Positions 32,840-44,201 of a DNA stretch of 64,000 bases are shown piece after piece. The stretch spans positions 4,225,207 to 4,289,206 of the forward strand of contig OZ234496.1 in the NCBI GenBank assembly GCA_965153455.1, read 5' to 3'. Source of the stretch: Sphagnum compactum. Its lineage: Eukaryota; Bryophyta; Sphagnopsida; Sphagnales. Under the pieces are notes generated by a model. That model made no database searches and was not told the origin of the DNA. It saw nothing but the letters and a program-made list of their open reading frames with translations. The position numbers and the translations under genes were made by a program. Positions within the stretch are counted from its first letter, which is position 1. Each line of letters opens with the position of its first letter.

Positions 32840-35215
32840 CTTTGTCAACATGTGTTTTCAAGATTTAATAACTTTACTCTAAATCTTGAATCATGACATT
32901 TGTTTGTGTCCCAACAAAATGTTCCATTGCACATATGGCAACTATTTCTTGTGTTTAGAAGGCCACACTTAGTAATTTTGTGATGTAACAAAATTTTCAA
33001 GTTAAACTCCTTTGGTTGGAAGGCAAGAAGGATCCGTCTGGTTAAAAAAACGTCCATTGCATCCTTTGGGTTAATTGAATCAAGTCCTCTTTTCTTGCAC
33101 TCAAAACAATAATTTGTCCATTTGAGTTGAGTTTTGTCAAAAAAAAATTCCCTAACCATAAATAATTCTTAACCATAGTCTTAGCCTTTTTTTGTTGTCA
33201 TCTTAGACCTCGCCCAAAATTGATAGGAAATACCACAAGGTCGTTAAAAAAACACAATTGACAATGAGTACTCTTTCTACTAGTAATTTATCAGGACTTT
33301 ATTTTTCCTTTCTATTTTGTCAAAAATGAACTTATCAACATTTGGTGTATCAAAACATACACTAAACGAGGTTTTTAAAAACTTGGAATTCTTTTTGTCT
33401 TGTGCCCAAACCTAAGCAGAATGTTGAGGCCATAATTGTCAAACATTTTTAGAGTTTTGCTAATATGCTAGATTTTTGCTATTATTGATTTCAAGTTTGG
33501 ATGTTGTTGTGAACCATATTATTCATGATTCTTTTTTCCCCTTGAATGGTGAACAATGTGTCATGCATATCAAGAGATCACCTATTGGTTAACCTTGTTA
33601 AGTAGCATGATCCCTTCATCAATTTATTAATTTTTCATAACTTTTTAAACTAGTGCATTGAGAATTTCTTTGACCAAAATGAAGAGATATGAAGCAAGAG
33701 GACATATTTGTCAAAACATTATTCAAATTAAAAAAGTTAATCATGGAGTGCTATTAGCATTCATGATTATTTTCACTTCCAATAACAAAATGTGAACAAT
33801 GTGTATGAATTTTTGAATCACCATTTTTGAGTCATGCACATTAACTGAAGCCATGACTAATTGATGATAATTTACAAAATTATTAAATTATAAAACTTCA
33901 CCACCTAGTGAGTTATTTATGTTAAATGTTAAATAATTACATAACTAACAAGCTATTGACATCAAACCCTAATCCCTTTAGGAAGTGACCTTTTCTATGT
34001 TGATGTTTAAATCATGTCAAAATAATCATCTCTTACTACTTCCCAAAACATTATGAAAATTCCATGACAATTTTATCAAGACCTAATGTTTTGTTTCATG
34101 TTATTTTCTTGGTTAACCATATCAATCCATCCTTCATGATTAAGGATGTTAATTTGTCATTCATAGGAATAATTTTTTCTGAAGTAAATAATCCAAAATC
34201 TACTTCCTTAATGTTTTGTCCCCTTCAAATTTCTCATGTAAATCATATGTCTATTGCTAAAAACATATTTGATTTAATTCTTGAATGTTTGTGATGTTTG
34301 TGGATAAAGAACCATTTTGCTTCTTGAGTTGGGTAATGATAGAAATTTTTGGTTTTTCACAAATGCGGACAAACAATTATTTAAACATCATATCGCCTGT
34401 TTTGTTAAATTAAATCCACGACCAAACTTGTTGCCCTTCTAGGATCCTAAGTTCATTAGCTTGAAGCCTATTGCATATGAAGGCCACTTGCTCTTGTAAA
34501 GTTCAATTACGAGGGTTAGAGTGAAGAAGAATGTGGGCTTCCTTAAAACTCCACTTGAGTTTCTCCTCATTTTCTTTCATCATTGCAACTTTCTTTTTAC
34601 AATATCCTTTGTAAAATTTAGCCACCTTCCCAAGTTTTTAAAAAAAAGGTTTGATCTTTTAGCATCAACCCAAATCTCGATAATGACATAAAACACCTCT
34701 CCTAAATAACTACATTTCATCTTCAAAATCACCCCCATTTTATGTGCCACCCAATCTCAATAATACACGTAACCAAGTGATGATTTAATTTTGCCATATC
34801 CTTTTATTTTGTAATAGGAAGTTTAAACTTCACTTACAAACCTTCATTTGAAAGTATAGATTTTGTCCATCTTGACCAAGATTGTTTGTTCATCAACCTT
34901 CCTATTGTCCCATGAAAGAATCAAGCCTTCATTTTTCAAGAAGTTGTCTTCAAGACAAAAAGTTTCCTTGATCTTCTCTCATAGCACCCACTTATAATCT
35001 AGAGAAAGTTTATTGCATGTAAAAGACTTGTCGGCATGCACCATGTTGAAATCTCTAAAGAACACTATGACCAAACAGGAAGTCGGTTGGATATTTCTTT
35101 CATGTGAACACAACAAGTTATTAAGGTTTTTGTTTTGTTTTGAGTGGCCGTCAACTTTCTGCGTGCTAATGGCCAAAATTATTTTGTCATTGTTTGTTAG
35201 TGGTTGCAATGACTG
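32840..35215 (-). pseudogene. Decayed LINE (non-LTR retrotransposon), ORF2-type
   Basis: Reading the minus strand from right to left gives the domain order of a plant LINE. An endonuclease-like FFRDFNMVHADKS, corresponding to the GDFN motif, lies at about 35065-35025. A linker ELRILEGQQVW then EKPKISIITQLKKQNGSL lies at about 34490-34330. An RT-entry motif NKTLGLDKIVMEF (compare NKSPGLDG) is at about 34095-34050. A post-catalytic LKMFDNYGLNIL is near 33450. A cysteine/histidine segment resembling the C-terminal RT zinc-finger region (LLHHKITKCGLLNTRNSCHM) lies within 33159-32845. Stops and frameshifts throughout mean it is inactive. Ends and target duplications were not found; the relic may extend to about 31300. 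Confidence 0.68.
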
Positions 35216-36539
35216 TTTCAAGGAGACTTGTGAGACCGGGTAGGAAACTTTGTTTGTTTATGTATTATGTGGAACAGATCAACAATAAGCAATGGATGGC
35301 TAAGGAAGCGACAACATTCAATGGAGGTGGGAGAGTAGGATGGTGCATGGCAGCATAAGAAGGAGAATTCAAGAGCAATGTTAGAGGTCGGTTTGTTTTT
35401 CTTGATCTTGTTTTAGAAGAGTATAGGTGGAGCTTGTTGAATTTTGTAATTGTTGTTTATTTTGATTTTCGTTACGCCAGTGACTACACTATGGCTATGA
35501 TTCATGAATTAATCATTTATAACTTAATGAATTAGTTAATTGATTGATTATATAAGTATTAGTTAATAATTATTTAGCTTATTAAATAGTTAGTTAGTTA
35601 TTTATATATTTAGTGTTATAACTTACAAAATTAGAAAGGAAGACACAAGATATGAGATAAGTTTTTTAATTGTAACAGTTTGCAACTAAGTTGCAACTTC
35701 AATTTTTATCCCATATGTTTTGTCCTCCACTTCCATTTTGAAAACTATATATTGAAGAGGCTTTGTCCTACAGTTTCACATAAAAAAACATGTCAATTGG
35801 GATGTGTAACTAAAAAGATCTTGAACTTTTAAGGAGTTCAACCTTAAAGGTTAAACCCAAAAGAAATTTAAAATGTTTACTTATAATTCAAGCTACCTAA
35901 TTCAACCTACCTACCTAGTTTCACCTACCCACCTAAATATTGATTTTAATTTATTTTGACTAAAATTCAAAAATGCCACATGCCATATTAGTATTATGCC
36001 ATGTGTCACAATCTAAACCCATTAAAAATAGACGATGAGGATCCACCATCTAAATTCAAAACAATTTTTTTTCCTAACCTTTTTCATTTGGCATGTGTCA
36101 TTATTTAAGTTGTTAATTTTTATGGTAATATACATATGACATACAATAATATATAAATGATGAAATATTTTGTTGACTGTTGACTTCATTTACATTTGCA
36201 ATTAGTGTTTTACGCAATTTGTCTAATGCAATTAAACAATTTTTAGTGGTAAATGTCTTTTGCAATTAAAACATAATTACAAATGGTAGTTTTATTTTTT
36301 CTGTTTTCTTCTAGTGATAGCACATCTCAACACATGAGTTTTTCATGGTCCTACAACACCAAATAACTACTTTGACATATGACAACTTTGCATGTTAGTA
36401 AGGCATAGACTATATTTAACAAACAAATTCATTAGCCCAAATGACAAACAAAACAAAGAGTCTTTGGCTACAATCAATAAAAATTTCTTTTAGCCATGGG
36501 AATGGTGTCTCCTTGTATGACTTTTGCATTTCTTCTTGT
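35216..36539. other. AT-rich DNA; no gene
   Basis: TA-rich stretch near 35500-35640 and short acctacctac-like runs near 35900. At about 36305-36316 the sequence ctgttttcttctagtg resembles one end of a CACTA transposon, but no partner end was found nearby. Confidence 0.4.
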
Positions 36540-37330
36540 TAGTATTAGACTCTATAAGGTTGATGTTGAGGGTTGATGACGAATAGAAGGAAGTCCGAGT
36601 TCTAGAGATAGGAGCATGTAGAAGGATACGTATGCACGGTACCTTGGTTGAACCTCTCCTTAATCCAATTAGAAGGGCATATATTTAAGTGAGTGCCAGA
36701 AGCCTCAGTGGGGTGTCCTTGGGTTGGGCAGAACGAGAGCAAAGAGGAACAAAAATGGGAAGTTAATAGAAATCTATCCATAGCCAATTCTGCACAGAGA
36801 TCTGTTTTTCCTGAGTGGTTGTAAGTCAACCTGGTAGGCGTCACTCATCCTTTGGTTCATACCTAGAAGTCAAGATGTTTCTGAGATTGGGTCAAGTGTT
36901 CTTCTGCATTGTTGCATTTGTAGAAAGAAGGTTAGCAACTCATATGGACTGACTGAACACTAAGGGTTCTGACCTCAAGCCATACCTCATTAGATTTTGG
37001 ACTCATAATGTGTGGATTTGTTCATGGCAACAAACTGAATGCTACCACTATAATAAGTTAGAAGAGACTACCAAGTATGAACCAATTGGAGATTCACATC
37101 GGAATGCCAAATTTTGTTCTGATAGGATAGTAGCACCAAGAGATTCTAGTAGTGCCGGGTTGGTAGTCTCAAAGATGTAAGTTGTAAGAATTGGTTCAAA
37201 GGAGTTGTATCTCTATTGTGAGTCTTTTATGCCCAAGAGATTTCCTTTATACACCCTTCTTTTAGGTTACAACACCACTTGCAATCTTGTGGAAGATTGC
37301 AAGGGATCGCATTCCATAAAACACAACTCT
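36540..37330. other. GC-richer island in AT-rich DNA, possible LTR or transposon remnant
   Basis: Base composition and codon-like texture differ from the surroundings. No protein family is recognisable on either strand. Sequence near 37205-37275 (ttgtgagtcttttatgccc, ctttatacacccttctttta) is reminiscent of the transcribed part of an LTR, but terminal repeats were not seen. Confidence 0.35.
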
Positions 37331-37837
37331 CCCTAAGATCATTAAGCGCATCAATTTCTTTGAGTGTAGCCATGTTCATTTTCGTAACAACTTACAAAGC
37401 ATGAAAAACCCTAAAGTTTGAAACTTGAAACTTTGTGTTGTTCATAATGTATTTTGAGAAACATAAGAAATCATCAAACCGAATGTTGCAAACAAATCAT
37501 AATGTTCCAAATCACATACAAAAACCCCAAATTAAATGGCAACTATCCCTAATCCCAAAACCCCCTTCCTTTCTCATCATCATCATCATCATCATGGGTA
37601 CACATATTATGAGCATTTCAAGCTTTACTTTCCATTTCTCCCCAATGTTTGATAAATTGTGTTGATTTATGTATTAAATTGATCAAACCCATGCCCTTTC
37701 ATCTATGCCTCCTAATAAATAATGGAAAAAACCATATGTCATCTTTAGCTTTCGACCCATCATTTATGGTCAAAAGCACATGCAAGAGAATCCACTCCAA
37801 ATTTAAATAAAAATATATAGACATACACAAGCTTAGA

Positions 37838-37880
37838 TTTCTATCCATCATCCAAATTTTGTTTAGATGATGGATAGAAA
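37838..37880. repeat. Short perfect hairpin
   Basis: tttctatccatcatc and its exact reverse complement gatgatggatagaaa flank a 13-nt A/T-rich loop. Likely a miniature foldback remnant. Confidence 0.85.
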
Positions 37881-38700
37881 ATTTGGTAAAGAATTGGATG
37901 AGGGGTATACAATTTTCTAGTTTGTTTTTGTAAGAGAAATTCTCTAGAACATGTTTTAGATATGTTAAAAAAAAAATCATCCAATTTTTTATTTTTATTT
38001 TGGGGGGGGAGGGGGAGATGGAACCATTCCTATGTTTTTATTTTATTTTTGTTTAAAATAAAAATATAGGTATTGGTTTGCTTAAATTATTTCATTTCTA
38101 CTCATCATCCATTTTTTAAGCTCTAATAAATTTATTAAAAAAAAACCTTTACATTTTTATTTTGGGCACGAGTTTTTTGGTGATTGTGGTACTCTTCTCC
38201 TTCCCCAAGTGCCCCATATTCCCACCCCTTTTTATTTGTAATTTTTTTGGTCATTTTTTCTTTCTTTTTGTTTTTGGGTCCACCTTTGGCGCACAAAGTG
38301 CTAAAAGTAGGGTACTAAATAAATACCTATGATTTTTTTTTTCCCATTAAGGGGGGGGGGAGGGGGGTATATATTTTTGGTTTCTAATTTGGTGAGCTTC
38401 TTCTTCCCATGTGCTTGGTCCCCTGTTTTTCGCCTCTTTTTCCCATGTGTTTGGTCCCCTGTTTTTCGCCTCTTCATTAATTTTCTTCATTTTTGCCCCC
38501 CCTTCTTCTTCCTCACTAGTTTGGTGTGAGGAGTTTGTTTGTATTCTTTTGGTTCTCTGTTTTGGTGCGATTTGTTGTTGTTGCAATCGGTGGAGTGGAG
38601 GAGTTCGTAGCTTCTGTTGTTGTTGTACAAGAAGAGCTGGTTGCGGGGGTTAAAGAAAAAACCAGAGGAAATTTTCGTGAGGCTTTTTTTTATTTTTTCA

Positions 38701-41700
38701 ATGGCAGCAGAAACTGCTGGTGGAGCTTTTCATGAGGGAGCTGGTGATGGCGGTGATCCGGGCAAACAACAACAAGTGCTGGTTCCTGAGGAGATTCGTC
38801 GTAATGGAGTTCATGCCGATGCAGCTATTGGAGATGGAGGAGAGTCTTTGGATTTTTCACATCCTCTCAGTGAAGGTTTAGAAGAAGAAGAAAAACATTC
38901 ACAAGGAGGAGGAGGAGGAGGAGGAGGAGCAGCAGCAGCAGCAGCAGATGATGATCATCATGCGAAAGCCAATGGAGATCATCATCTTGCTGCCCAAGAT
39001 GGCGAAGCGTTGGAGGTTTCTGAAGATCGTGTAGCTTCAGTTGTTGACGATGTACCGGAAGAAGAAGAAGGAGAAGGAGAAGACTCGTTTGTTCAAGCTG
39101 CACCGCAGGGTTCTGAAGCTGTTGAAGAGGAAGAAGAATCAGCAGCTCCTCCAAAGCTGGCAGTACAAACTTCTTCTCCTGAGGGATTGCTGCAATCTCA
39201 TGATGAAGTGCCGCAGCCGCAGCATCAGCAAGCTTCAGAAGGTGAGCTTCTACCTAACGCTTCTGAAGGTGCTGAAAGTGTTTCCGATTCTAAAGCTGCT
39301 GCCGAAGAATATCCTCAACGGGACTTGGCTCTATCGAGCACTGCTGCTGCTAGATCGGTTGAATTCCCACAAACTTCCGAAGAGGACGAGGAGGAGAAAA
39401 TCTCCAGCAGCAGCAGCAGCAGCAAACCCCAGGCCGGCACAGTACAAGTAGTAGAGAGTGCAACAAGACTGGAAAAGGTGGATCCAGAGGAGGAAGAGGA
39501 GGAAGAGGAAGCAGCAGCAGTGGAGCTCTCCTCTTCGTCAGCGGCGCTGCCTCTTCCCAATGCAGGTATGTCCAATCCATTCAATCCCAGAACTGGAACT
39601 GCTCCTCATAGTATATACTTTCTCACAATCCAGACACATCACAATGCAAGGGTTTCTCTACCCTTGCATCCCTTGCAATCATACACCTGTGAGACTATCT
39701 GTGAGGCTTCTGTGATCACCCATGGGAGTGTAGTAGACGAGTCATCTGTCTGGCCATGGTGGTGCATTATTGTAAAGGGATCATCGTCAGGGTCCTCTGG
39801 AGGTAACCCTATATATACTCTGGAGCACTTCTGTTGTTTTGTGGTAGGTAGTGATCTCATCAAAGATCCCACAATTCATAGCAAGATGAATGGAGCATGC
39901 AGGCCATTATTAGTACCTGAGCAGTTCTGTTGTGGAAGAAAGTGCCTTTCCAAGGATTGGCACTCCTTGGTACTCATGAAAACTGGAGAGTGTTGAAGGA
40001 TGGATCTTTACTCCATGGGTCTGTGCAGGTCTTGATGCTCCAGCAAAAGATATAATGGATCTGTGGCATGCAAAACCCAGAATGTGACAATGTATATGAC
40101 TCTGTGCTGCTGTGTCAGTTCCAGCTTTAGGGAGGACGGCGACAAAGAGAGGGAAGAAGGGTCCAAGTGATGAAGAGCTAAAGAAGATGGTGGTGATTCC
40201 TGAGTACTTGGCCAAGGACATTGCAAATGCGATACAATCTGCAGGAGCAGCATATCCTGATGGTCTGCCTTTTGGAGACAAAATTGAGGCGCCACCCTGC
40301 CCTCTCTTAGTCTTTGTGAACTCAAAAAGTGGCGGTCGTCTAGGCCCTGCACTTACTCAACATCTTTCTGATCTCATCAGCCCAAACCAGGTTAGGAGTT
40401 GAAACTGTGTCTGTTTTGCTTACTCAAACATGCTGCTCCCAGGAGATTAGAAAGAAATCAAGATTCAATTGCTCTTGTGTTGTTTGTTGCCAAGGTGTGA
40501 TTTGGTCTCTTTGGATCCCAACTCTGAGGGGCTATTCGTTATTAAAGACTCAATGCTTTACACAGTAGATATCATTGAAGGAAGCATTCCTGTGTGGTGG
40601 GATATTGCAGGTTTATGACCTATCAAGCACAAAGCCAACTGATGTGATACGCTATGGTATCAGGTGCCTTGACAAGTTGGCTACTTCAGGGGATGAATGT
40701 GCCCGGTTAATTCGCAGCAACCTCCGTATCATTGTATGTCACTTCTTCATTCTTGACCTTTTCTGCAATCTGAGCTTCTATCATTTTGTCTGTCTTTGGC
40801 ATTGTCATTTTGGAAGAAGTAAAAATGTTTCATATGTTGTGAACAGAGTGTATAAGTCTCCTGTAGTGGAGAATTATTGAAGGTTTGGTTTCTTAGCTTG
40901 TGCAATGTGCAGGTAGCAGGAGGGGATGGAACAGTCGGATGGGTACTCTCATGTCTTGGTGAGCTACAGATATCATCACCCAGTGGCAATGTTCCTCCAG
41001 TTGGCATCATTCCTCTTGGAACGGGCAACGATCTCTCACGCAGCTTTGGCTGGGTATGAAGACTTCACCTCTCTGTTCCCATTTTATTTTTCTTAAGCCA
41101 CACCAGGTTTTGGTCGAGACTGGCTGATGGTGAATGAGGGTGTTTTCATTATGCAGGGAGGAGGATTTTCTTCAGCAAGTAAAGGAGCTCTTAGGAAGTT
41201 GCTGATCAAAACACTCTCAGCATCTGTGGCACCTCTTGACACGTATGCACTCTTGTATTGACTTCTCCAAGATATTCTAGACATACAATTGAGTGTCTAA
41301 AATATCATCAAACCTGGTGAAGGCATTTTGAGGCCGTCAAAATTGTACAGTTAGACCAGTTTTTGGGTCCTACTGTATTTGCACAGTGGACAAGAATCAG
41401 GATACAGAATCAAGTGATCTTTCCAGGGTTTCTTACAGGAAGGCGAATGCAGCTGGCAGGTGGTCGTGAAACCAACAGCAGCCATTGCAAGCACAGACAT
41501 CCGATTCCCACATGCATTGCACCCACAACACCATGTTCCTCTACCAAGAACTGTAGGTGTCTGGGATTTTTACCTTTATCTTCCTTGTCAATGGTGATAC
41601 TGTAGTTATCCATGGCTTCTGTGGATCTCCTGTACAAATCCATGTTCTGGTATGCCATTCTCCATTTATGACCTTGGCATTCTCTGCAGGTTTCAGGGAC

Positions 41701-44201
41701 AAAGGACCAGAAAGATGAAAATGATCCATGCTTTGAGGGGTTGTTCTGGAATTACTTCAGCATTGGTAAGTGGGCTGAACACTGTGCCATTTATCATAGA
41801 ACAATCCGTAGTGGTTGACCATGTCTTTATCAATATTGTTGACAGCATTTTGCAGATGAATTGTTCTCCAGCCAGTTCCTGAGAAGTTGTCATAAGGATT
41901 CTAGAAGCAGATAGGATGACATTGGTGGTTGTGTTGTAGGAATGGATGCTCAGGTAGCATATGGTTTTCACCATCTCCGTGATGAGAAACCTTGGCTTGC
42001 ACGAGGCCGTGTGACTAATCAAGTACTTCCTTTGCCTTCAGGCTGTGCATTTTCAACAAATTTGCACTAGACTTGAGAAGAATAATTGTTTTCCTTGATG
42101 TTGCTTTTTCTAGCTGTTTGAAATCAAGAGAGGCAGGATATGGAATGGCTGATGAACATGCCAAGTGTTGAATCTGCAGATGATTTATTCAGGCTATGGC
42201 TGTACTCAAGGCTGGTTTTGCACCGCATGCTCAGCAGCTCCTCGAGCCAGGTGGGGCCCTACTCACAGGGTGAATCCCTCCAATTTTTGTGGCCCTAAGG
42301 GTTGCTGTAAGTACATGAAAGTCACAGTGCTATGTTCCAGATGAACTCCAAGCTATTCTTCAAAGCTGTGGGGTCTGAAAGATTCAAGTAGTATGTATGT
42401 TGGTGTCTGACAGAGGAATTCAAAATATTGTGCGCCTGCAAATCAAAAGGCCAGGAAGCAGTATGCATGATTGGGAGGAGATTGAAATTCCTCACAAGTA
42501 AGCTCTACATACATTTTTCATGTTTTCTGATTGGTCAACCATGGTTAGCCATGGAGTCCTATTCCTTGTCCTGAGTGTACTTTCTTGTTCAGCACTAAAT
42601 CAGGAAGTGATGGAAAATCTTTGATCTGATGGATGTGTTTCTGAGTGGTTTTGACAGCTGTTTGGTGGTTTGCAATGGTGCAGCATACGGGCAATTGTGG
42701 TTTTAAATCTGCAGAGCTATGCAGGTGGCCGGAAGCCATGGGGTCATCCTTCAGAAAATACTATGAAGAAGGTGTTCAGTTCATTTCATGAACATCTGCT
42801 TTTTAAATGCTTGTCTATTGAATGAGCAAGTTTATGTCTAAAGACCAACTTAATCTTGTAAATCTCATGTTTAGTAGCATCATCCCTCTTTCATTCATCT
42901 GTACAATCCATTTGAAAATTAGCAATCATTTTTGCTGCATTATTCACACAGCAATTCCCAGGAACTACCTCCTCAAGGAGATCTTATTCATGTTGCATTA
43001 CTCAACTCTGGGAGGCTGAGTATTAGTGGCTAAACTTGGGCATGACATTGATAGGATGCCAATAGGCCAACCTAGCAAATGATTGCAGGTAAATTTGTAT
43101 TCACAAATTTCATGCATTAACTAAAAGCTTGAGCTGGTCTGTGCATGATCAGGAGGGATTTGTAGAGGCAAAGTCTGACGATGGGCTGCTAGAAATCGTG
43201 GGGTTCCGGGATGGCTGGCATACAGCTTTTGTAATGATCAGCGTTCTCACAGCTGTTCGTCTCTGCCAAGTACATCTCACACCTGCCTCATTGCTTATTA
43301 CATTAGTGATTGGAAGAGAAGATGCTTGACTTTGCAAACCCTGTAGGCATCTGAGACTCCACATTGGTTCACCATCCATTGCTTTCTTGCATTGGCTCCA
43401 AAAGTTCTGTTTCTAAGGGAACAAGTTTTGAGTAATTGGATAATATGGTACACTCCTATATTGGATGTTCTATCAGCAACACCCATCTACCACTCCTGAT
43501 ATTCTGTCCTATTTCTTGCCACAAGGTTAGATTGGTTTGCATTATTGTTGCGTTTGTTTTGGTTTGCTGAAACAAGCTACATCCCTTGAGTACTAGCCAA
43601 TATCATTACTTAGTCTTCGCATTGCTTCCAGAAATGCGACAGAAACTCAGAATGCAGGTTTTTGTAGAATGGTTTGCCTGCAATTTTGGGCAGACTATTA
43701 TAGACTTGTCTACACCCACTGTTGGGAGCTGATTAGTTCAGTGTGCAGTCATGGCAGCTTGTCACTGCAATTCATGACAAAGGTGATGGTCTGATACTTT
43801 GTGAGTGACACTCTCAAGGTGATGACCTATATGATCCTTGCCATTTTTGTTTTGGATTGGCCAGAGCTAACATAAACACTTCCCTTCAAAGCATTGTTAT
43901 CAAGTTTTCTCTGCAACTTTCAAATATATCTTCACCCCCAACTCTTCCATCTTTTGTGTCATGTTGTTGCAACCCAACATTGCCTCCTCTGTTCACGTCT
44001 TTCCACGTGGTTGCCTCACCCCCATTTCTCACATTCTCACAGGCAGAAGCTGTTCGACTTGAGTTGCGGGGGAACCGGCCAAGGGGCTACATGCAAATGG
44101 ATGGGGAGCCCTGGAAGCAACCACTGGGGCGTGTGGATGAGCCAGCAACATTGGTGGAAATAAACAAACTTTCTACACCATCAATATTACTTAAAAGATG
44201 A
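38701..44201 (+). CDS. DGK: Diacylglycerol kinase (plant C1-less type) with a long acidic low-complexity N-terminal extension
   Basis: Phosphorylates diacylglycerol to phosphatidic acid using ATP. Thirteen exons: 38701-39565, 40119-40390, 40611-40733, 40913-41053, 41157-41242, 41453-41552, 41690-41765, 41940-42022, 42180-42250, 42414-42497, 42684-42771, 43153-43269, 44043-44201. All joins keep frame, giving 754 residues. The catalytic domain shows LLVFVNSKSGGR (from about 351), the ATP-site signature GGDGT (423-427) and IIPLGTGNDLSRSFGW (to 467). The accessory domain has NYFSIGMDAQVAYGFHHLR, YGCTQGWF, VVLNLQSYAGGR, DDGLLEIVGFRDGWH and YMQMDGEPWKQPL. There are no C1 domains or N-terminal membrane helix, as in plant cluster II/III enzymes of about 480-510 residues. 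The first ~289 residues are extra: one exon rich in poly-Glu, poly-Gly, poly-Ala and poly-Ser. An in-frame stop (38608) precedes the first ATG at 38701. Confidence 0.93.

Noticed and set aside
39566-39996. Continuation of the kinase exon-1 open frame past 39565
   Set aside because: A good GTATGT donor lies at 39566, the sequence after it has no family resemblance, and the catalytic exon at 40119 joins in phase only from 39565.
43857-44042. Open frame running into the last kinase exon from upstream
   Set aside because: It crosses the intron; the acceptor at 44041-44042 and family alignment show the exon starts at 44043.
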